A stretch of 8,448 bases of DNA from Candidatus Izemoplasma sp. (lineage in GTDB: Bacteria; Bacillota_I; Bacilli_A; Izemoplasmatales; Izemoplasmataceae), in NCBI GenBank assembly GCA_007117555.1, contig SKGI01000085.1:1-8448 (forward strand). Direction: 5' to 3'. Made by a program: the position numbers and the translations under genes. Below, piece after piece: positions 1 to 5,172 of this stretch (position 1 is the stretch's first letter; each line of letters opens with the position of its first letter). A model generated the notes under the pieces. The model saw only the letters and a program-made list of their open reading frames with translations. It was not told the DNA's origin and made no database searches.

Positions 1-4
1 ATAT

Positions 5-24
5 TAAGATATGAGTAAATCTTA
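5..24. promoter_or_regulatory. Possible operator upstream of the ArsR-family gene
   Basis: A perfect 6-bp inverted repeat, TAAGAT and ATCTTA separated by 8 nt, lies 37 nt before the ArsR-type start codon. ArsR-family repressors usually bind dyads overlapping their own promoter, so this is a reasonable autoregulatory site. The sequence is AT-rich and short, so chance is not excluded. The -35 region would lie outside the window. TAAGAT itself could act as a -10 box. Confidence 0.3.
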
Positions 25-60
25 TGTAACACGTCCCAAGAAAGGTACAGGTGAGACAAC

Positions 61-348
61 ATGAACATGACACGAGACAAACTAGAAGAAGCCGCAAACT
101 ATTTTAAAGTATTTGGGAACGGGACACGACTCGGCATTATCCTTGCCTTGATGGAGTCACCGCTTCATGTTGGCCCTTTAGCAGATAAATTGGATCTAAG
201 CCAAGGTTCTGTCTCACAACAGCTTAAAACACTGAGACACCTTGGGATTGTTGAGGCGCGTCGAGACGGCCAACAAGTCTTATATTCAATTAAAGATCCA
301 AACATTAAATATATTGTCAAGTGTTTCGGACTGCCAAGTACCGCATAA
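61..348 (+). CDS. ArsR/SmtB-family winged-helix transcriptional regulator
   Basis: The 95-residue product is the usual size for a minimal ArsR-type DNA-binding repressor, acting as a cytoplasmic dimer. Residues 10-35 give the first helices (FGNGTRLGIILALM). Residues about 36-64 form the helix-turn-helix with recognition helix SQGSVSQQLKTLRHLGIV, and residues 64-77 form the wing (ARRDGQQVLYSI). The family's classic metal sites are absent: there is no ELCVCDL-type Cys pair in the HTH, no His/Asp pattern in the last helix, and only one Cys (C88). The signal sensed is therefore unknown and may be non-metal. An AGGTGAG ribosome site at 49-55 favours ATG 61 over ATG 67. The gene is followed at once by a strong terminator, so it is probably monocistronic; its target lies elsewhere or upstream of the window. 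Family assignment is firm, function is not. Confidence 0.88.
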   Translation: MNMTRDKLEEAANYFKVFGNGTRLGIILALMESPLHVGPLADKLDLSQGSVSQQLKTLRHLGIVEARRDGQQVLYSIKDPNIKYIVKCFGLPSTA

Positions 349-364
349 CGACATGACCCCTCTC

Positions 365-401
365 GGTCAGTTTAGCCAATTGGTTAAGCTGGCCTTTTTT
401 T
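365..401 (+). terminator. Rho-independent terminator after the ArsR-family gene
   Basis: The arm GGTCAGTTTAGCCAA (365-379) pairs with TTGGTTAAGCTGGCC (380-394), with a few G-U wobbles, giving a nearly continuous hairpin that closes on AAUU. Seven T residues follow directly at 395-401. This separates the ArsR-type gene from selO. Confidence 0.9.
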
Positions 402-423
402 ATGGATTAGAGAAGGCATTTAA

Positions 424-453
424 TCAAGTTGAGTGCGGTTGTCATGCTATACT
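424..453 (+). promoter_or_regulatory. Extended -10 promoter of selO
   Basis: TGCTATACT at 445-453 is an extended -10 element (TGn plus TATACT, 5 of 6 to consensus). No good -35 lies at normal spacing; TCAAGT at 424-429 is poor, and TTGAGT at 429-434 is only 13 bp away. The TGn motif probably compensates. Transcription would start near 460, giving a leader of about 20 nt. Confidence 0.65.
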
Positions 454-480
454 AAAATCACCCCATGAAAGGAGTGCATC

Positions 481-1944
481 ATGATGTCTGATGATCACAA
501 CCAGTCACCTTGGCACCTTGAAAATACCTATGCATCGTTGCCTGAAATCTTTTATGCGCCGGTTGATCCAGTCGACTTTCCTCAAGTTGAGATGGTTTAT
601 TATAATGAAACACTTGCAAAAGAGTTCGGCATTAAGATTACGAAGAAGACTAAAAAACGTTGGGCAGAACGACTGACAGGGTTGCAGCCACCTATGGATA
701 GTCAACCGATTGCGCTCGCTTATGCGGGTCATCAGTATGGACAGTTTACCAAGCTAGGCGATGGCCGCGCTTGTTTACTCGGTGAAAAAGTTTTGCCAAA
801 CGGGTCACGTCTTGATATCCATTTAAAAGGCTCGGGTCCCACCCCATACAGCCGGGGTTTTGATGGTAAAGGTACCTTGCGTTCGATGTTGCGTGAAGCC
901 ATTATCAGTGAAGCGATGCATGCGCTTGGGGTGCCTTCGAGTAGAACCCTCGCTGTCAGCAAAACCGGTGAAGGCATCCGTCGCGAACGTTGGCACGATG
1001 GTGCTGTGTTAGCACGTGTTGCACAAAGTCATTTGCGTGTGGGCACCTTTGAGTATGCGGCGATCCAAGACGATCCAAAACTGCTTAAAACATTGCTTGA
1101 CTACGCCATAAAGCGTCATGATCCGGCACTTATGAAGACCGAACAACCGTATCAGTTATGGTTGCGTGCCGTCGCAGACCGTCAGGCTAAACTTGTGGCG
1201 GCTTGGCAAAGCATCGGTTTTGTGCACGGTGTGATGAATACGGATAATGTGTCGATTGCTGGCGAGACAATCGATTATGGACCGTGTGCCTTTTTAGATC
1301 GCTATCAAGAAGATGCCGTGTTTAGTTCAATCGATGCGACAGGGCGGTACGCCTTCAATCAACAGCCTTATATTGCTTCATGGAACTTAGCACGTCTTGC
1401 CGAAGCAGTCGTCCCAGTTTTGGTTAGTGATCGCACTAAAGCCCTTGAAGCGGCCAATGCGATGCTTGATCATTTTGCGGACACGTTCACCGAAGTATGG
1501 CAAAGATTGATGGCTAAAAAACTAGGGTTTAGAGATGAAGACAGTCCGCAAGAAGTCATCGTAAATGCGTTACTCAAACAGATGGCACGGCTAAAGCTCG
1601 ATTACACCCACACTTTCTTCATGTTAACAGCTGATCCCTATGCTTCGGATTTACCGCAAGATCCATCATTTATCACGTGGCGGTCGCAGTGGCTTGAAGC
1701 TCTCCGTGAATCAGGTGTTACAGATGCAGAAAGACGCAAGCGGATGCAAGCGACTAATCCGGCACTCATCCCAAGAAACCATCTTGTCGAAAGGGTTCTC
1801 GATGCGGCTGAAGCACGTGATATGAAACCATTTCATGCGTTGATGGCGGCACTTGCAAGACCGTTTGATCACACGCACACCGATCCAATGTATCAGCAAC
1901 GTCCCGATCCAAATAAACGTTTTGTCACGACATGTGGCACGTAA
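481..1944 (+). CDS. selO: Protein adenylyltransferase SelO (YdiU family)
   Basis: SelO is a pseudokinase-fold enzyme that transfers AMP from ATP, bound in flipped orientation, to hydroxyl side chains of proteins; studied homologues link it to redox homeostasis. The 487 residues match the usual bacterial length (about 480). Visible signatures are YAGHQYGQFTKLGDGRA (81-97); the ATP-site lysine K116 in HLKGSGPTPYSR; the paired Glu E144 in IISEAMHALG; the HGVMNTDN loop (249-256) with N256; and the metal-binding Asp D265 in DYGP. PRNHLVERVLDAA (431-443) is the conserved C-terminal motif. The protein ends in TTCGT, with C485 third from the end, where eukaryotic SelO has selenocysteine. All catalytic positions look intact. 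AAAGGAGTG at 468-476 supports ATG 481 (ATG 484 is possible). It is flanked by its own promoter and terminator, so it appears monocistronic. Confidence 0.97.
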   Translation: MMSDDHNQSPWHLENTYASLPEIFYAPVDPVDFPQVEMVYYNETLAKEFGIKITKKTKKRWAERLTGLQPPMDSQPIALAYAGHQYGQFTKLGDGRACLLGEKVLPNGSRLDIHLKGSGPTPYSRGFDGKGTLRSMLREAIISEAMHALGVPSSRTLAVSKTGEGIRRERWHDGAVLARVAQSHLRVGTFEYAAIQDDPKLLKTLLDYAIKRHDPALMKTEQPYQLWLRAVADRQAKLVAAWQSIGFVHGVMNTDNVSIAGETIDYGPCAFLDRYQEDAVFSSIDATGRYAFNQQPYIASWNLARLAEAVVPVLVSDRTKALEAANAMLDHFADTFTEVWQRLMAKKLGFRDEDSPQEVIVNALLKQMARLKLDYTHTFFMLTADPYASDLPQDPSFITWRSQWLEALRESGVTDAERRKRMQATNPALIPRNHLVERVLDAAEARDMKPFHALMAALARPFDHTHTDPMYQQRPDPNKRFVTTCGT

Positions 1945-1976
1945 AACCAGACTATTTCAAGCCTGGTTTTTCTTTT
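1943..1976 (+). terminator. selO: Rho-independent terminator of selO
   Basis: AAAACCAG (1943-1950) pairs with CTGGTTTT (1963-1970). Two further pairs follow inside the loop after an A-C mismatch, and the T-rich run TTTTTCTTTT follows the stem. The left arm overlaps the selO stop codon. Confidence 0.8.
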
Positions 1977-2009
1977 GAAAAAATTATTACCAAGTTTGAA
2001 ACATCTTGC

Positions 2010-2038
2010 TTGACTTTGGGCAGTTATAATTATAAAAT
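2010..2038 (+). promoter_or_regulatory. Sigma-A type promoter of the padR-like gene
   Basis: TTGACT (2010-2015) and TAAAAT (2033-2038) each match consensus at 5 of 6 positions and are separated by exactly 17 bp. The start site would be near 2045, giving a leader of about 37 nt before the ATG at 2082. The -10 box sits within the inverted repeat described separately. Confidence 0.8.
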
Positions 2039-2045
2039 ATAACTG
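2021..2045. promoter_or_regulatory. Probable PadR-family operator (inverted repeat over the -10 box)
   Basis: CAGTTATA (2021-2028) and TATAACTG (2038-2045) form a perfect 8-bp inverted repeat with a 9-bp spacer, covering the -10 box and the likely start site. PadR-family proteins commonly repress their own promoters through dyads in this position. A second perfect 10-bp palindrome, AGATATATCT, follows at 2048-2057 and may be an additional contact or site. Assignment to this regulator rests on proximity only. Confidence 0.6.
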
Positions 2046-2081
2046 TAAGATATATCTAGTAAGTATAGAAGAGGCGATGAT

Positions 2082-2609
2082 ATGTTTCAAAAATTCGCTG
2101 TATTAGGTCTCTTAAATGTTGCACCGATGACAGGGTATCTCATCAAGAAGAACCTTGAAGCATCCATTAGCAAGTATTGGCCCGTCAGTTATGGGGGTCT
2201 TTATCCTGCCTTGCATAAGTTACAAGAAGAACAGTTCATTACATCCCATGGTCAAGACGATGATGGTCGCGGTCAGATTACGTATGCAATTACTGACACG
2301 GGCCGTGAAGCCTTGATGGCCTGGCTTCTTGAACCACGTTCAAGTGTGCAGTGTAAAGATGAGTTTATGCTAAAACTATTCTTATCTAAAGACTTAGACC
2401 GTGAAGGACGGATTGCCCTCGCTAAAGCGTATGTTCGGCATAAAGAAGAACGATTAGCCGACATGCGTGCTTTGCTAGCACTTAAAGAGACTGAAAAAGT
2501 CTTTACGGATTCAACGACTGAGTTTGTCATCGACTATACGATGGCGTCACTTAACCATGAAATCGAGTTGCTTGAAAGCTTTGTTAAAGCTGAAAGTAAG
2601 CGGAAATAA
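2082..2609 (+). CDS. PadR-family transcriptional regulator with C-terminal helical dimerisation domain
   Basis: The 175-residue length and layout fit the longer PadR subfamily: an N-terminal winged helix (about 1-85) followed by an alpha-helical Vir_act_alpha_C-type domain (about 90-172) that mediates dimerisation. Diagnostic stretches are FAVLGLLNVAPMTGYLIKK (5-23), the recognition-helix segment YWPVSYGGLYPALHKLQEEQ (32-51), and the wing and following helix ITYAITDTGREALMAWL (66-82). These proteins usually repress transporter, stress or catabolic genes and dissociate on binding a small molecule; the ligand here is unknown. A GAGGCG site at 2071-2076 precedes ATG 2082. The promoter carries a strong dyad, suggesting autorepression. 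A 30-codon ORF follows 21 nt later and is the only apparent co-transcribed partner, so the main target may be elsewhere. Confidence 0.93.
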   Translation: MFQKFAVLGLLNVAPMTGYLIKKNLEASISKYWPVSYGGLYPALHKLQEEQFITSHGQDDDGRGQITYAITDTGREALMAWLLEPRSSVQCKDEFMLKLFLSKDLDREGRIALAKAYVRHKEERLADMRALLALKETEKVFTDSTTEFVIDYTMASLNHEIELLESFVKAESKRK

Positions 2610-2630
2610 TCGACCAAGGAGGCACTGGTG

Positions 2631-2723
2631 ATGTTGAACATGACCGAGACAGTGAGCAGCACGTACTTGCATATCAAGAACGATCAGCTGATTCGCAATG
2701 AAGAGAAAAAGCCACGTCCCTAA
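2631..2723 (+). CDS. Small ORF (30 aa) downstream of padR-like gene, hypothetical
   Basis: A short reading frame begins 21 nt after the PadR stop with an excellent ribosome site, AAGGAGG at 2616-2622, placed 8 nt from ATG 2631 (an in-frame GTG at 2628 is the alternative). The 30-residue product starts MLNMTETVSSTYLH and ends in a basic, proline-containing tail (EEKKPRP). It has no membrane segment, signal peptide or Cys. I do not recognise it. The frame closes 24 nt before a terminator, so it would be the last cistron of the padR unit. Codon choice leans to C-ending codons (AAC, ACC, AGC, TAC, ATC), unlike the T-ending preference of neighbours. It could be a real microprotein, a coupled leader, or the remnant of a lost PadR target gene. 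Confidence 0.5.
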   Translation: MLNMTETVSSTYLHIKNDQLIRNEEKKPRP

Positions 2724-2747
2724 GGACAAAATCCAACACCCTCTCTT

Positions 2748-2793
2748 AGAAAACGGCCAGCCGGCATAGATCGGTTTCCCGTTTTCTTTTTTA
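2748..2793 (+). terminator. Rho-independent terminator of the padR unit
   Basis: AGAAAACGG (2748-2756) pairs with CCGTTTTCT (2779-2787), a 9-bp stem. A smaller CCG/CGG helix is possible inside the 22-nt loop. T residues continue to about 2792. It closes the padR/small-ORF transcript before the Nudix promoter. Confidence 0.75.
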
Positions 2794-2805
2794 TTGGAAA
2801 ACAAT

Positions 2806-2835
2806 GCAACATGTCGCCCATTAAAATGATATAAT
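2806..2835 (+). promoter_or_regulatory. Extended -10 promoter of the Nudix gene
   Basis: TGATATAAT at 2827-2835 is a consensus -10 hexamer with the TGn extension. The -35 candidate GCAACA (2806-2811, 18-bp spacing) is weak. The start site would fall near 2842, downstream of which the ribosome site and GTG start lie within about 35 nt. Confidence 0.7.
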
Positions 2836-2876
2836 GAACGCATGAGACAGCCATTTTTGTGAGGAGGTACGCGGTA

Positions 2877-3413
2877 GTGAAGGAAAAGTTTCTCGCAAGA
2901 ACGACCGTATACGACACAGATTTTTTACAAGTCCATGAAGATGCGGTACAATTGCCAAGTGGCCGAAGTTCAACACGTGTTGTCGTTGACCATATTGGGG
3001 CCGCAGCGGTCATACCAGTCACGCAATCAGGCGATGTTGTATTGGTACGACAGTACCGTTATGCTTTAGGGGATTACACGTATGAAATCCCAGCAGGTAA
3101 AAAAGATGCAAAAGAAGAGGAAACCTTGCTGACTGCAAAGCGTGAGCTTCTTGAAGAAACGGGTTATACGAGTGATGCATTTGAGTTTTTGACGTGCATT
3201 CATACGGCCATAGGTTTTTCAAATGAAGCGGTTGATCTTTATTACGCTAAAGACGCGATGTTTGTTCAAGCCCCTACAGCCCATGAAGAAGATGAGTATG
3301 TTGAGGTACATTGCATCCCATTCAACGAAGCGATGCAGTGGGCTAAATCAGGTAAGATTAGCGATGCGAAAACAATTATTGCCCTATTTTTAATTGAAAA
3401 ACACCTTAAATAA
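2877..3413 (+). CDS. Nudix hydrolase, ADP-ribose pyrophosphatase type
   Basis: The 178-residue product is a cytoplasmic Nudix-fold enzyme likely to split ADP-ribose into AMP and ribose 5-phosphate, clearing reactive NAD breakdown products. The family pattern is VRQYRYALGDYTYEIPAGK, running straight into the Nudix box with RELLEETGY, then IGFSNEAVDLYYA, where this family usually reads PGFSxE. The metal-binding Glu residues of REUxEExGU are intact. The box has one residue more than the textbook form (GX6EX7RE), as in some actinobacterial ADPRases. An upstream in-frame GTG at 2859 is rejected: the ribosome site GAGGAGGT (2861-2868) would lie inside its first codons, while it stands 8 nt before GTG 2877. 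The gene has its own promoter, and no clear terminator separates it from the antiporter operon, so readthrough is possible. ADP-ribose as substrate is inferred from sequence pattern. Confidence 0.88.
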   Translation: MKEKFLARTTVYDTDFLQVHEDAVQLPSGRSSTRVVVDHIGAAAVIPVTQSGDVVLVRQYRYALGDYTYEIPAGKKDAKEEETLLTAKRELLEETGYTSDAFEFLTCIHTAIGFSNEAVDLYYAKDAMFVQAPTAHEEDEYVEVHCIPFNEAMQWAKSGKISDAKTIIALFLIEKHLK

Positions 3414-3444
3414 TTGTCACACACGCGCGGGCGTGTGGTATAAT
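3414..3444 (+). promoter_or_regulatory. Promoter of the antiporter operon with a dyad in a 19-bp spacer
   Basis: TTGTCA (3414-3419) is 5 of 6 to the -35 consensus and TATAAT (3439-3444) is a perfect -10, preceded by TGG (extended -10). The spacer is 19 bp, longer than optimal. Almost all of it is the inverted repeat CACACGC-GCGG-GCGTGTG (3420-3437), a GC-rich block in AT-rich surroundings. A dyad within a 19-20 bp spacer is typical of MerR-family activated promoters. A simple repressor operator is the other reading. No T-run follows, so it is not a terminator. Confidence 0.75.
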
Positions 3445-3475
3445 GAACCCGTTTAGAATTAAAGGAGCTGATTCT

Positions 3476-3982
3476 ATGGTCCGATTTTTGCAGTTAAGAT
3501 ATAAGTTGTTTATTGTCTTACTTGTATTTTGGTTTTTACTCGCACTCAACTTTCGGATTGAAACCATTGTTGCAGGTGTGTTGATTTGTGCGATGGTCAC
3601 GGTTGCGACCTTCAATGTGCTTTATGATGATACGGGATACAAGTACCAAGGTCTTCGTATCCGGACGATTGTCGTGTATGTATTCTTTTTATTTCAAGAA
3701 ATTTATAAAGCGTCATTTGTGTATGTTTATAATTTATTAGCCCATCGGTATGAACCGGTGATTTTTGACATCGTGCTTGATGTTGATGATCCCGTTCTTG
3801 TCGGTATCATCTCTAACTCTATCACGTTAACTCCAGGCACCATTACTATCGACACCGATACTAAAAACCACGTGATTACCGTGATGACGCTTGCGAAACC
3901 AGGCACAACAGCTGAAGAACTCGAGCGGCCAGTTCGAGAAAAATTTGAGCGGTTACTCAAGCAAAAGGGGGATATTAAATGA
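3476..3982 (+). CDS. mrpE: Mrp/Mnh-type Na+/H+ antiporter subunit E (MbhA-like)
   Basis: A 168-residue membrane subunit of the multi-component cation/proton antiporter. Two hydrophobic stretches lie near the N-terminus (about 9-46, LFIVLLVFWFLLALNF onward), then another at about 63-85, followed by a cytoplasmic domain. The family signature SNSITLTPGTITIDTD is present near residue 115-130. The longer frame opening at ATG 3443 is rejected: that ATG overlaps the -10 box and so precedes the transcription start. AAAGGAGCTG at 3461-3470 sits just before ATG 3476. It is the first gene of the seven-gene operon and overlaps the next by ATGA, implying translational coupling. E-first order is like Mbh-type modules; in classical mrpABCDEFG this subunit is fifth. 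Confidence 0.95.
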   Translation: MVRFLQLRYKLFIVLLVFWFLLALNFRIETIVAGVLICAMVTVATFNVLYDDTGYKYQGLRIRTIVVYVFFLFQEIYKASFVYVYNLLAHRYEPVIFDIVLDVDDPVLVGIISNSITLTPGTITIDTDTKNHVITVMTLAKPGTTAEELERPVREKFERLLKQKGDIK

Positions 3983-4254
3983 GTCTCCTCGATTGGTTTT
4001 TAGTGCTCACCTTATTTGCGTTGATTTTAGCAATTCTCGTAAGTTTCATTCGGATGATTATCGGACCGACGATTTGGGATCGGATTCTCATGATTAATCT
4101 CATTAGTGCTAAAGTGTTGATGTTCATGGCCGTGTTCGCGATATGGGAGCGAAGTAATTTGATCTTAGATATTACCATCGCCTATAGCATTGTTGGTTTC
4201 TTAACGATTACATTGCTTTCAAAATACATCATGACAGGGGGGCGAGAGAAATGA
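3979..4254 (+). CDS. mrpF: Mrp/Mnh-type antiporter subunit F (MbhB-like)
   Basis: A 91-residue protein with three predicted membrane helices (about 5-26, 36-55 and 60-84), the usual size for MrpF. The conserved segment RMIIGPTIWDRILMINLISA (25-44) and the acidic residue in LDITIAYSIVGF (63-74) are family hallmarks. It belongs to the small-subunit cluster that packs beside the antiporter-like subunits and contributes to the cation path. The ribosome site AAGGGGGAT lies inside the end of mrpE. The start overlaps the mrpE stop (ATGA) and the stop overlaps the mrpG start in the same way, so the three are translationally linked. Confidence 0.95.
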   Translation: MSLLDWFLVLTLFALILAILVSFIRMIIGPTIWDRILMINLISAKVLMFMAVFAIWERSNLILDITIAYSIVGFLTITLLSKYIMTGGREK

Positions 4255-4598
4255 TTGGTGTAATCATTGTCTTACTTATCATGTCATGGGTCTTTATCGC
4301 TTTTGGTATGATTGCGGTCTTCAAGTTGAAAAATCTTTATACACGCATTCTCAGTGCCGCAACCATCGATACAGTCGGCAGTTTGACCATTCTCATTGCG
4401 TTGATGCTCGTTAACATTACCGACTATAATTATGTCATCCGTTTTGTGTTGCTTATCGGATTTCTATTAATTACTAACCCGATTAGTGCGCATGTCAATA
4501 TACGAAGTGCGTATTTGACAGGTGTTGAAATCCGGCGAATCAAACATAAAGATGTGCTAGAGCGCGAAGCGCGGGAAAAAGGTGAGCTTTATGGGTAA
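4251..4598 (+). CDS. mrpG: Mrp/Mnh-type antiporter subunit G (MbhC-like)
   Basis: The 115-residue product has three hydrophobic helices (about 2-24, 42-62 and 64-80) and a charged cytoplasmic C-terminal tail rich in K, R and E. The segment FGMIAVFKLKNLYTRILSAA (18-37) corresponds to the family's G-R-PD-YTR-HA motif, but with the divergent ILSAATIDTVGS form seen in Mbh-like rather than classical MrpG proteins. TNPISAHVNIRSAY matches the conserved TNP-aH-AAY motif. The ribosome site is the G-rich GGGGGGCGAGAG upstream. It overlaps mrpF by 4 nt and the next gene by 8 nt. The divergent motif supports assigning the operon to the Mbh-like branch. Confidence 0.93.
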   Translation: MIGVIIVLLIMSWVFIAFGMIAVFKLKNLYTRILSAATIDTVGSLTILIALMLVNITDYNYVIRFVLLIGFLLITNPISAHVNIRSAYLTGVEIRRIKHKDVLEREAREKGELYG

Positions 4599-5172
4599 TT
4601 TAGATATGCTTTCATTAACAGCATATGCCTTGCAAGTGTTATTGATTATTATGGCCATTTCAATTGTAGTGCATAAAAACAACGGCACCATTATTATCTT
4701 GATTACGACATTCAGTTTAATTACAGCCAGTTTATATGTCATCAATAAAGCGCCGGATGTCGCGATTGCAGAAGTGGCCATTGGAAGTGCTATTATCCCC
4801 TTAATCTACGTCATTAGCATTTCACGCCAGCGAGAGTTTATCGTGCTCGATAAGGCGATGGATGACTTCATCATTGCGGACAATGCTTTCACGGGTGTTG
4901 GGTACGTTTTACTTAAGCGCTTTACGGACTTTTATCACCTTGAACTCAATATTTGTAACGATGTCCGTTTATGCAGTCTTGGTGCAGGGCGTGATCAGCT
5001 ACTTTGTGAACAAACAAATGTCGATTTAATTGTCACAAAAGACGATGAACGGAATGTCTACATTCTAAAAGGCAAGGCATCAAGTGTGTTAACGTATAAA
5101 TTAGAAGCGATGGCTCGCGACTATGACAACATTGAAGTTGTCAAGTTTAAGGATCGTGATTTCGGTGATTAA
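4591..5172 (+). CDS. MbhD-like (MrpA C-terminal type) subunit with extra soluble C-terminal domain
   Basis: The 193-residue protein begins with three membrane helices (about 10-27, 33-50 and 62-78) forming an MbhD/DUF4040 unit, recognised by NKAPDVAIAEVAIGSAI (52-68); E61 is the conserved in-membrane acid. This unit corresponds to part of the C-terminal half of classical MrpA. Residues about 84-193 are an added hydrophilic region with mixed alpha/beta character and three Cys (C122, C128, C139); I do not recognise it. The uncharged N-terminus and basic SRQR after helix 3 suggest the extra domain is cytoplasmic. ATG 4591, just after AAAAAGGTGAG, is preferred to the in-frame GTG at 4582, which lies in the ribosome site. 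The gene overlaps mrpG and the next gene by 8 nt each. Subunit identity is good; the role of the extension is unknown. Confidence 0.87.
   Translation: MGNLDMLSLTAYALQVLLIIMAISIVVHKNNGTIIILITTFSLITASLYVINKAPDVAIAEVAIGSAIIPLIYVISISRQREFIVLDKAMDDFIIADNAFTGVGYVLLKRFTDFYHLELNICNDVRLCSLGAGRDQLLCEQTNVDLIVTKDDERNVYILKGKASSVLTYKLEAMARDYDNIEVVKFKDRDFGD

Noticed and set aside
242..484. 80-codon + strand frame overlapping the ArsR gene and the selO leader
   Set aside because: It overlaps the ArsR coding region in another frame, crosses the strong terminator and the selO promoter, and has no ribosome site or family resemblance.
2724..2830. Riboswitch or structured leader before the Nudix gene
   Set aside because: The structure here is explained by a terminator for the upstream unit, and the Nudix promoter maps downstream of it. 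No riboswitch consensus is recognisable.
2720..3022. 100-codon - strand frame over the padR terminator and Nudix start
   Set aside because: It overlaps a real terminator, promoter and gene on the + strand, has no ribosome site, and its composition looks like an antisense shadow.
3420..3437. GC-rich hairpin read as a terminator of the Nudix gene
   Set aside because: It is followed by GTATAATG rather than a T-run, and it fits between promoter boxes, so it is treated as a regulatory dyad.
5123..5164. Upstream ATG start for the MbhE-MrpB gene
   Set aside because: It would overlap the preceding gene by 50 nt, adds residues not resembling the family N-terminus, and the operon otherwise uses 4- and 8-nt overlaps. 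GTG 5165 fits better, though not proven.
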